From: CAYUNT01 sp964446285
GTDB taxonomy: Bacteria > Sumerlaeota > Sumerlaeia > SLMS01 > CAYUNT01
Direction of reading: 5' to 3'
Length of the DNA stretch: 14,330 bases
Assembly (NCBI GenBank): GCA_964446285.1
Contig: CAYUNT010000117.1
Span: 1 to 14,330, forward strand
The stretch's first letter is position 1, and each line of letters begins with the position of its first letter. The translations under genes were made by a program, and so were the position numbers. The notes under the pieces were generated by a model that worked only from the letters and a program-made list of their open reading frames with translations, was not told the origin of the DNA and did not search any database. This document shows, in pieces, positions 1 through 9,800 of the stretch.

Positions 1-4
1 CTTG

Positions 5-20
5 CCCCGGCTTTTCGGGG
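5..20 (-). terminator. Possible terminator hairpin downstream of tRNA-Val
   Basis: On the minus strand, about 37 nt after the tRNA 3' end, CCCCG and CGGGG can pair around a 6-nt AAAAGC loop. The position suits a Rho-independent terminator for the tRNA. Only four bases follow before the window ends, so the diagnostic T-tract cannot be seen and the call is tentative. Confidence 0.3.
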
Positions 21-56
21 TTCTCAGGATTTCCTTTTGCTGATTGGGTTTTCTGA

Positions 57-133
57 TGGTGGGCGGGGAGGGGATCGAACCCACGACCTCCGGCTTGTAA
101 GGCCGACGCTCTAACCAACTGAGCTACCCGCCC
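57..133 (-). tRNA. tRNA-Val (anticodon UAC)
   Basis: Read on the minus strand, the sequence folds into a complete cloverleaf. The 7-bp acceptor stem pairs GGGCGGG with CCCGCCC. The D-arm is GCTC...GAGC, the anticodon loop is CTTACAA (anticodon TAC, reading GUA/GUG valine codons), and the T-loop is the usual TTCGATC. The discriminator base is A, followed by an encoded CCA at 59-57, so no CCA addition is needed to make the 3' end. The anticodon stem has a terminal U-G pair, which is tolerated. The gene is isolated here, with no other tRNA within the window. Confidence 0.97.
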
Positions 134-490
134 ACTAACGGCGATGCAATTAGGGAAGTTGTCTGGCCGCGCGCGCCCCTGGTATTATCAGAGAGGCCGA
201 GATACGTCTTGGGAGAAGCGCATCCATTTGCGCGCCCGCCTGCGCCAGTTTCCCGGAGCGACATTGCAGGGGCGATGCGCCCGGGAAGTCAAGGAAGTTC
301 GCGAAGGAGATATTGTCAAATGTTGTGGATGGGTAATGCCGGGGTTGGGGGCGCATTCGTCAAGCAACTGGGAAGTATAAGCGGTTGTTTCCACCTCCTT
401 TGTCTTTGGATTCTCTATCTTCTTCGTCTTGGGAACTTGCGGCGGGTTCTCGCCTTCCTTCACGCCATTCATCCTAGAAAAAGCATTTCC
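134..490. other. Gene-free stretch between tRNA-Val and the palindromic repeat
   Basis: I see no gene that I can support here. A minus-strand open frame runs from a GTG at 550 to 188 (120 codons). Its hydrophobic N terminus is simply the translation of the palindromic repeat at 491-617, no Shine-Dalgarno precedes the GTG, and the C-terminal half is basic and low in protein-like character. A second overlapping minus-strand frame (356-150) is no better. The stretch should contain the tRNA promoter just upstream of 133, but no convincing -35/-10 pair stands out. Positions 453-466 share 14 consecutive bases with the start of the first domain of the membrane-protein gene at 13738-13751 (see findings). 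Confidence 0.6.
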
Positions 491-617
491 AACCGCGAAA
501 AACGCGAAAATAACGAAAAGGGGAATGATTTTCGCCAGAATTCGATTCACCCGATGGGTGAATCAAATTCTGAAGAAAAATCCTTCTGTTATGTTCCTTT
601 TTGTGCCTTTCGTGGTC
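491..617. repeat. 127-bp imperfect palindrome, probable interspersed repeat (MITE/REP-like)
   Basis: Two 62-nt arms (491-552 and 556-617) flank a 3-nt GAT loop. Aligned by hand without gaps, 41 of 62 positions are complementary. The inner 17 bp (536-552 against 556-572) pair with one mismatch. The outer parts carry a quasi-periodic purine-rich pattern (ACCGCGAAAAACGCGAAA on one arm, ACCACGAAAGGCACAAA on the other). That pattern is typical of palindromic repeats scattered between genes in several environmental bacterial phyla, where it often gives rise to spurious small hydrophobic ORFs. Neither side is followed by a T-tract, so it is not an ordinary terminator. It abuts the truncated IS fragment at about 630, so it may mark an insertion or recombination junction. 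Whether it is present in many copies cannot be judged from one window. Confidence 0.8.
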
Positions 618-629
618 TCATCTGCCGTT

Positions 630-773
630 TTATAGGATAAACGCCGCCATTTGATTGAGAATTTTTCCGCGCAGCTCAAACAATATCGTGCCATCGCCAC
701 GCGCTGCGAAAAAAACGCCCTCATCTTCCCTGGCGCAATCCACCTCGCCGCAACTCTTGTCTGGCTCAATTGA
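630..773 (+). pseudogene. IS5-family transposase, 3' remnant
   Basis: The frame from 642 to the TGA at 771-773 encodes 43 residues matching the C terminus of IS5-family (IS427/IS1031-type) DDE transposases. It contains HLIENF, then LKQYRAIATR, and ends AATLVWLN before the stop. HLIENF follows the pattern around the final catalytic Glu (E of the DDE triad, Y-x2-R-x3-E type). An in-frame TAG at 633-635 sits where the family usually has a Tyr codon, a further sign of decay. Everything upstream, including both catalytic Asp residues, is missing and replaced by the palindromic repeat. The fragment has no start codon and is not expected to be functional. It lies convergent to the giant TPR gene. 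Confidence 0.85.
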
Positions 774-783
774 CGACAGGCCC
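774..783 (+). mobile_element. Probable right end of the IS5-family element
   Basis: Immediately after the transposase stop codon the sequence reads CGACAGGCCC followed by TAG. Its reverse complement, GGGCCTGTCG, resembles the terminal inverted repeats of IS427-group elements, which end a few bases beyond the transposase stop and target short TA-containing sites. No matching left inverted repeat is present between the tRNA and the fragment, consistent with a 5'-truncated copy. Confidence 0.55.
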
Positions 784-814
784 TAGATCAATTGCGCCGG
801 GAAGAAAACCGAAT

Positions 815-3800
815 CTATCGGGTCTTTGGCGTCCGGCCTTTGGCGCTGGAGCCTTCATCCTCTTCTCCTTGCGAAAGTTGATCCGAGAAGAGAATTGCTG
901 ATTCCAAGGCTTTGAAGGCGTCGCGTTTGAGAACCGCCTTGCTGAGGCGTTCGCGGACTTTCACGTTGGCTGGTTCCATCCCAAGGATGCGCTCGCATAC
1001 GGAAACGCACATATTCAGTTCGCTTTTTTGGAAGAAAATCTCGCTCGCCTTGATGAGCTCATGGATTACGTCGTCGCGGCGGCCCATTTGCTCGTAAATG
1101 TCTGCCAGTTTGAGGCGGACCGTGGCATTTTGAGGATTGACCTGAAGAATATCGCGGTAATTGGCGATGACTTGTTCCAGGCCGGCTTCTTCTTCCTGCA
1201 AAGCGGGCAATTCCGGCTCCGCTGTTACTGGAGTTGGCGGTTCGGTTGCTTCTGCAAATACAGAGTCCAGCGCGGCCGAGAGCGCGGCTTCTCCCTCGGC
1301 CGGAGATGGCGTGGCGGGAGCGGCGGCTCTGGGCGGTTCCGGAACAGGAGTGCCCGGCAGCGCAGGGATAGGCGTTCCAGGATGCGCCGGCGTTCTGGAA
1401 GCGAGCATTCCCGCGGCCCGTGCTTGTGTATCCGCCAGTTTCTGGCGCGCGCGTTCGTTGGCCGGGTCAATCGACATCACATGCGAATAAATGCCAATCG
1501 CCTCATCGATCCGGTTGGCCCGCACCATGGCGTCGGCCATCAGAAGGTAATGATCCACTAAATCGGTTTCTGGACCGGTCTTGCGATACGCGGCAATATA
1601 GCGGCGGCGGGCTTCGATATGGTCGGGAGCCAGATTAAAGGCTTTTTGATAATGCTCCAGCGCCAGGGCTGTGTTTCCAGCATCCTCGCACAAGGCGCCT
1701 AAAGCCGCGTAGTCGTCCGCAAGCCCTTCCTGTTCTCCGAGTTGCTCGCGGGCGGCCACAAGGTAGTTCCAGGCGTTTTGGTTTTTCGGATCCAGGCGCG
1801 TAATGGAGCGGTATTCGTCGCGCGCCAGATCAAGCAGGCCGCGGCTCATATACACATCGGCCAGTTGCATCCGTTCCGCAACCTGCTCCTCGCGCGCGCC
1901 CTGCCGGTCGAGGATTTCGATGAGCTGGCCGCGAATGTCCACGTTCTGCGGATCGATATCGAGGATGAGGCGCAGCGTGCGGATGAGGCCCTGTATATTA
2001 TCCTGGCGCTGATATGCCTGCACGACGATGCGAAGTTCGCGCAGCGCCATGCCGCGAGCGTTCAGGCGATTGTGAGCCTCGGCCAGACGCAGGCGCAGGC
2101 CGGTGTTGTCTTTTGCCGCCGCCAGCACTTTTTGCAAAAGCGTTACGATTTCCCTATTGTTTCCCTGCGCGGAATAGATGTCGCATAACGCTTCTGATTC
2201 GCGCTCCGCGCGCTTGGTTTCGCCCGCGCCGAGAAGGAATTTGATGAAGTCTTCCCGGTGGGCGGTATCTTGCGGGCTGATGGCCAGGGCCTTTTCAAAA
2301 CACTGAATCGCCTGGTCCGGATCCCCGTGGCGAATATGGACATGGGCCAGCTTGATGTAGTCGTCCACCAAGTCTTGTTCCGGCCCGAATTGCAGGTAGG
2401 TCTCGATGTAGGCGACGCGCGCGCGGGTATCGTCGGGGCGGACCTCCAGAATGCGGCGCTGGATGCCGACGGCCTTGTCCAATTCGCCGCGGTCGGAGTA
2501 AAGCGCCCCCAGTTTGCGCATTTCCTCGATGGCCGATCCGGTTTGATTGTGGCCTTGGAGGGCTTCCACCAGGCGCTGGCGCGGGTCGGGTTCGGACGGC
2601 TGGAATTCGATCATCCGGTGCAGGCAAACGATGGCTCGTTCCGTCTGGCCTGTTTGGGAGAACAGTTCGGCGAGGTCGGAGTAAGTTTCATACGCGCCCG
2701 CCACATCGCCTTGGGCCACTTGCGCTTCGACGAGCAATTCCTTCGCCTCGATGGTGCGCGGCTTGATCTCCAGCGCGCGGCGCGCGTAGGCCACCACTCC
2801 ATTCGGGTCTTGTTCCTGGAATTTCAGCCGCGCCAGCTCGACAAATTGCAGGGCGGCCAGTTCGGGAATTCCATGATCCAGATAGAGTGTGGCGATTTTT
2901 TCGCGAAGTTGTTCGTCCTTGGGCGTTTGGATGATGAGCGCATCGAGGGTTCCGCGCGCATCGGCAACGAGGCCCTGGGCCAGATACAGCCGCGCAATCT
3001 CGTAAAACTCGAGCCGCGCGCTTTTGTGATTCCCCTGCCGGACGTATATTTCCGCCAGATTTCTGCGGATTTCGCCATCGTCCGGACTGCAATCGCGCGC
3101 GCATTCCATGGCGTGCGTTGCGCGCTGTATATCGCCGCGGACCAGCGCCGCCTCCGCGATGCGAAGATATTGATTCGTGGCTTCGTCGAGCCGCCCCGTG
3201 TCCACATGCAATTGCGCCAGGCGTTCGAGCAAAACGATGTTGTGCGGATCCAGTTGCAGACCGGCTTCGAGGATTTCCCTGACTTGTTGAATTTCTCCGG
3301 CGCGCGAGTAGTGTTCGAGGAGCCAGTTCACCTCGGCCAGGGCGAGCGGAATTTCGTTGCGCGACACGTAAAGGCGCAGGAGCCGCGTGTGCGCATCGAG
3401 CGAAGCGGAATTAAGATTGAGAATGTCCCGGCATCGCGAGATGGCGCGCGCGATATCGTCTTGCGCTTCGTAAGTGTCCGCCAAAATCAGGAATTGATCG
3501 ATGGCGCGATCGTTTTCACCCGCAGATTTCAGCAGCAGGCAATAGCGCTCGCGCTCATCGATACGCTGGGGCGCCAAGTCCAAAAGATCAGCGAGCGTGG
3601 CGGCGGCTTCGGCGGGTTCCTCGCGTCCTTGATGAAGCGTGGCGGCGGCGGAAAGGTCCTCCACAGCCTCTTCGTTTTTGCCTGTGGCGGCCAGAATGCG
3701 CGCGCGGGCGCGGCGCGGCGCGGGATCATCCGAATCGAATTCCGTCCATTTCCCGCAGGCTTCAAAAGCCGCATCCAGGTTTCCGGCTGTTTCGCAAACC

Positions 3801-6800
3801 TCCACCAAGCGGGCCAGGCGCTGCCCGGTTTGCGAATCCTTCGTTCGCGCCGAAAGATACGCCAAGCGCTGCAAATTCGCGATGTCCGAAGGATTTACCG
3901 CCTCGATCTTTTGCATTTTCTCGATGGCGGCGTAAAGATCGCCGTGGGCTTCGTAAAGGCTGGCAAGGTTGGACCAGACATCCGCCGCTTCGCGGGCCTG
4001 TCCGCTTTGTTCGAGCAGCGAGCCAAGCGTTTCCCATCCCTCGATATGATCGGGCGAGAACTCGACCATTTCGCGGTAGCACTGGGCGGCGTCGGCAAGG
4101 TCCGAAACCTGCGTATAGATTCCTGCCAGGCGCGTGGAGAAGGCAATGTGCGCTTCGTGATCCCCGAGACGCCGGACAATTTGTATCAAAGTGCGGAGCG
4201 CGTCCACATTTTCGCTGTCCAGCTCGAGGACTTTCTCGAAGTAGGCGCGCGACTTTGGCAGGTCTTCCTTGTCCAGATGCGCCTGCGCGAGCGCCAGATA
4301 CTCCTCGAGGGCGGAAGGCCAGTCGCCAATGGAAAGGAGCATTTGCGCCAGTTCGTCGCGAATTGCGTGGCGGTCTGGAACGAGCGACAGCGCCCGGCGG
4401 TGGCATTCGACCGCCTTTTTGGGACGCTCGGCTTTGCGGTGGATTTCCGACAGCCGCAGGATCGCCGCGATGGCCTCTTCCACCCGTTCGGAACCTTGTT
4501 TTTCCAAAACGGAAATCAGGCCTTCGTGGCTTTCCACATCGCTTGTGTCAATTTCGAGCGCTCGTTTCCAGATGGCCTCCAGTTTGGCCGTGTCGCCTTT
4601 CTCTTCGTGAGCGCGGGCGAGGGTTTTGCAGGTATCGAGCGCCGCGTCATAGTCGCCGATGAGCAGTTCGCATTCGAGCCGGGCTTCCAGGGCCTCAATC
4701 GCGCCCGGCGACCACTCGATGGCATTTTCCACCAAGATCAATGCATTTTGCGGTTCATCGGCCACTATTTTTGCGCGCGCTTGATCGAGCAGCCAATTCG
4801 CCGCCTCTGTCCGGCGCCCTCGCTGATACAGCGTTTCCGCCGCCTCAATTATTTTGCCCGTCTTTCCTCCGGCCAGGTCCACAGCGCGTCCAAGCCAGGA
4901 GAGGGCGCGATCGTATTCTTCCGAATCGAGCAACAGCCCCGCCACGGCGAGAGCCTCGCGAGAAGCCTCTTCTTCGTCATTCAGCTCCGCCAGCAGTTCC
5001 ACGATGGTTTCATGCGGGCCGCAGTCGCCCGGGCGCATTGCGCAAACCTCGCGAAGGACCTCGATTGCCTCGCGAAGCTGCCGCGTGCCCTGGAACGCGC
5101 GCGCCAGCCGGTCAAGGGCCTGAACCGCCTCTTCCGCCCTGTTGCTGCCTTTATAAAAATGCGCCAGCCGCCGCAGAAACGCCGGATCGAGAGCGTCGAT
5201 CGCCAGCGCTTGCTGAATCAGTTTCTCAACAGCCTCGTTGTCGCCCAGCGCCTCGCACAAATCCGCCATTTCGGCGATTTCCTGCTTGGCCGATTCCATT
5301 TCTTCCAGCGCGATGTAGAGGCGGATGAGCCGTTCGCGCGGTTCGCGGGCCGCCGCGTCAATTTCCTTGACGTGCAGGCAAATTGTCACGGCCTCGCGCA
5401 AAGCGCCGGATTTCTCATGCTTTTGCGCCAGGACAAGCCATTGCTCCGAGGCTTTTTCCGCGTCGCCAACATCTTCATAATAATACGCGACCCGCTCGCG
5501 AACGTCCTGGTGATCCGGCTTGATTTGAAGAATGCGCAGCAACGTGGCGAGCGATTCCTCTCGCGCCGAACGCTTTTCCTGGAGGTCCGCCAGCCGCAGA
5601 TACAAATCCGAAGCCTGATCCGCCGCGCCCGAATCCTCATACAATCCGGCCACGCGGCCTAGAAGCGGTTCGTTGTCCGGGTTGATTTCCAGCGCCTGCA
5701 AGAGCGCGCCCGCTCCCTTGGAAATCTCGCCCCCTTCAATGAATCCTTCACCCGCCTGAACAAGAATCTCCGCAGATTCCTCCAGGCGATTCAATTGCCT
5801 CAGAAGGCGTCCGCGATGCGCGAGGAGGTCGTTGTCCTCGGGGAGGATTTCGCCCATTTCGGCCAGAATCGCGCAACACTCCTCCAATTCACCGGAGGAT
5901 TCATAGAGAGAAACCGCCTTGCGATAGGCTGTGGCCGCGCCGGCGATATTCTTTTCCTTGTTTTTATTTCCGCGCAGAAAGCGCGCATGATTGAGATGAA
6001 GCTCGGGATTTTCCGGATCGCTTTCGATGGCTTCGGCAAATTCAGCGGCGGCGGCGGCAGCCGGCAGCTGCGCTACGGCCAGTTCAAGCCTGCGGCGCTG
6101 TATGGGACGGGCTACTTCGAGCGAATGCGCCTTTTGCACCACTTCCGCCAGGCGCCGGGTGGATGCCAGATTGTCGGGCGCGATTTCCAGAACGCTTCGC
6201 AGCGATCGTTCCGCGGCCGCCCAGTCCGAACGGTCGAAGGCAAGTTCCGCCAGAGTTTCGTAATCTTCGACAGCCTGAGGAATATTTCCCAGGCGAATGC
6301 AGAGTTTCGCCCGGGCGGCGCGCGTGGCTTCGTCGCCGGCTTCAAGCGCAAGCACGCTTCCGGCCGTCTGAATCGCCTCCTCGATGCGTCCGCCTTCCTG
6401 ATGAAGATCGAAAATACGGCGCAATTCGTTGGCGGCGTCTGCGGTTTCGCCCAATTTCAGATAAAGACTTGCGGCCTCCTGGCGGGCCTCGATATCCGAA
6501 GGCGCCAGCTCCAGCAATTCCTGGTAATACAGAATTCCGGTTTCCACATCCTCTTCTTCCACTGCCTGGCGGGCAAGGATGCGGAATTCGCTGGCGGCGT
6601 CCTCGTTCCGCTTTGCCAGGCGGAAGAGTTCGATGCGGCGCTCGCGGACTTCGCGCGATTTCGGATTCTGATTGAGCGCTTCCTCGCTAAGTTGCAGTCC
6701 GCCCTGAATATCCGGCAGTTTGGCCGCGAAATTCATTGCGGAAAGAAGTTGTTTGATTGCTCGCTCGCTGAAGCCGTGGTGGCTGAGCAACTGTGCCAGC

Positions 6801-9800
6801 TCGATATGGAGGTCCCAGTTGGCGCCTGCCAGCCGGGCTGCTTCGGCCGTGGCGGAAAATCCTTCTGATTCCTCGCCGGATTTCAGCGACTGATCCGCAA
6901 TATCCAGGCATTCGCGGGCCGCCGCGCGCGCATCGCCCAACGATTCACAGACTTGCGCAAGCAACTTGCGAGCCTCGATCCGATCAGGCTGCGCGGTTCG
7001 AACGCGGACCAAAAGCGCCCGCGCCATCGCTTGTTCTCCCAGGGCGTGATGCCGCGCCGCCGTGCTGAAATACAAATCGCACGCCTCATCGGCGCGCTGT
7101 TGTTCCTCCAGCAAGCGCCCCAGGCGCTCCGGCAGAACCAAATCCTCAGGCGCCAGCTCGATCATCTGGCGCAGGCAGCGCTCCGCTTCCGCAAATTCGC
7201 CCAGCGAATGATAGAGTGCGACAAGCCCATCGAGCTCCTGTTTCTGGCTTTCGGCATCTCCAAGTGATTGATGCAACCGGACCAGAATCAGGCGGGGACG
7301 GGTGTCTTCCGCATCGAGTTCCACGAGATGGCGCGCGATTTCAACCGCCTGGCTCGGATTCCCGGCCTTCTCGCTGGTTTCCGCCAGAAGAAGCCACTGG
7401 TCGATGGCTTCGTTAACAAAGCTTTCGCCTTCGAGGTTTTCGGCCAGCCGGCGCCGAACCTCGCTCTGCTCCGGATCGAGGGCAAGAACTCGCCGGTAAA
7501 GTTCAATGTTTTCACGCTCGCGATCCCTGGCGCGGCGCCGGGCGGCAATTTCAAGGAAATGACGAATGGCCCTTTCCGTCGAACCTCGGCGTGCCAGAAG
7601 GTCCGCCAGGCGTTCGCGGACCTCGTCCATTTCCGGCGCGATTTCGAGAATGTCCTCAAACCATTTTACCGCTTCCGGTTCCTCACCAGCCTGGAAATGA
7701 AGTTCCGCGGCCGCTTGCATTTGCTCAACGGCGGATTGAATGCGCTCCAGGCGGCGAAGCAGCCGCGCATAGGCCGCGCGAAACGCTACACGCGACGGGT
7801 CCAACTCCGTCAGGCGCTCGAGTATTTCCGCGGCGGCCGACGGGTTCTCCTTTTCTTCTTCCAGGAGGGCTGCCAGCTTCAAATACTGTTCGAAAGAGGA
7901 TTCCAGTTGCTGATGCGCCAGCAGCCATTCCGCATAAGCGCGGCGCACATCCGGTTCGCGATCATAGCGCTTAACCAGCGCTTCAAACTCCGCCTTTATG
8001 TCGTCTGGCTTGTCGTTTTTCTCCAACAACGCCAGAATTCGCTGCGAATAGGGCCATGCCTCTTCAAAAGACTGGGTTTGGGCGAGGATATCGCAGATCG
8101 CGCGCAAAACTTCGATGGAATCGGGATCGATTTCCAGGGCCTTTTCGAAATGGACCCGCGCGGCCTCCGGATCGTCTTTTTCCAGCCAGGCGTGTCCGAT
8201 GCGCTTGTGTTGCGCCACAGCCTCTTCCGCCTGCCCGGCTTCCATGCAGGTTGACGCATAGACCTGGCGCGTATCCAAGTCTTCGGGATCGAGTTCGAGT
8301 ATCTGGCGGCAAACCCCGAGAATTTCTTCGGTCTGAGACTTTCGGATGAGGATTTTCGCCAGATTTCGCAGTATCACCAAGGCGTCCGCCACGCGGCCAT
8401 CCTGGAGATGAAGATCGATCAATTGACGTTGCAGTCCGGCGTTTTCCGGATCGATTTCCAGCGCCGCCTCCAGAGCTTTTTCCGCTTCGGGGCGTTCGCC
8501 CGCCTGAAGAAGGAGGGCCACAAGGGCCAGAGATTCGCGAACTGCCTCATCCAGAGCCTGGGCGGATCGCAGGGTGGCGACCTTGAGTTGCCGCGCCTCG
8601 ATGGATTGTTCGTCGAGGGCCAGGGCGGCGTCACATGCCTGCAGGGCGGCGTTCCAATCCTGACCGCCGATCATGGCGCGGGCCAGCGACAACAATTCAT
8701 CCATCGCGCGGTCGTTCAGACCCGCATCGCCATACGCGGCCGCCACTTTCTGGCGAATGTCCATGCTGGAAGGGGCCATGGACGAAATTTTTTCCAGAAG
8801 GCCGATCGCATCCGTATCGCCCCCTCTGGCAAACAGCAGGCGCGAAAGATCGAGCATTTCCTCGCAGGCTTCTAGCGTTTCGCCCGCCTGCATCAATTGC
8901 TCGATAAAGCGGCGCCGCAGATCGGGGTCCTCGGGGCGGGCAATGCGCGCCGTGCGAAGGGCGTCAAGAGCCTGGTCCTCAAACCCAAGGCGCGAATACA
9001 AATCCGCGAGAAAAATCTCTTCTTGTGCAACCCCTTCAAGGTCTCCGCGCATCTGTAGAACGTGAACCAGCCCCTCGCGCGCGGATACGGATTCCGGATC
9101 GGCTTCGAGTATCTGACGGTAGAAGCCTTCGGCGCGGTTTTCTTCGCCAGCGCGCAGCAACATGCTCGCCAGATCGATGAGTTCGCGGCTGAATGCCTGC
9201 AAATTGCCCAGGCGTTTGTGAATATCGGCGGTCAGCTCGCGGGCGGCGATATTGGCCGTGTCCAGGGCGCGAACGTGTTCAAGTATCCCCAAGGCATCGG
9301 CGTGATTGCCCTGCCGGTCGTAAAGCTCCGCCACGAGGAAATACTGCTGGGCGGCGCCAGGGCGTTCGCCCGCCGCCTCCAGCGATTCAGCCAGCGCCAG
9401 CCGCGAATCAATGCGTTCCGGATCGCGTTCCAGCACCCGTTCGAGAAGCGGTATGATTGTGGCCCGGTCACCGCGCGCGCGCCGCGCCTCGATCACCTGC
9501 AGGAATATCGAAAGCGATTCTTTGGGATGGCCCGCCGCCTCGTGCAGACCCGCCAGATGCAGCAGGCTGTCTTCGTCGTCTGGGAACAGCTCGAGGACCG
9601 TGCCCTGGATGATTTCAATGGCCCGCGCCAGATTGCCCGCGCCTTCCGCAAGAGATGCGGCGCGCTGAGCATGGTCGATCGCCTCGCTGAACGAACCGCG
9701 CAGATGGGCCAGATGTGACGCAAGCAAATGCGCGTCCACGCTGGCCGGGTCCACTTCCATTGCCTGAACAATCAGTTCCGCGGCCTCTTCCATCCGGCCT

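Noticed and set aside
188..550. 120-codon minus-strand frame with a hydrophobic N terminus, resembling a small secreted or membrane protein
   Set aside because: The hydrophobic part is the translation of the palindromic repeat; the GTG start lies in the palindrome core without a ribosome binding site; the rest has no recognisable domain. Homologues with a conserved C-terminal half would change this view.
2258..5662. A 1,134-codon open frame on the plus strand, antisense to the giant gene
   Set aside because: It is in exact codon register with the sense gene, so it stays open only because the sense gene avoids TTA, CTA and TCA codons there. Other long plus-strand frames in the same register (5795-6868, 7268-8254, 8408-8875) have the same explanation. 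No recognisable domains.
1403..9760. CRISPR or DNA-level tandem repeat
   Set aside because: The 162-bp periodicity is visible at protein level only; the DNA units are too diverged, and there is no short identical repeat with unique spacers.
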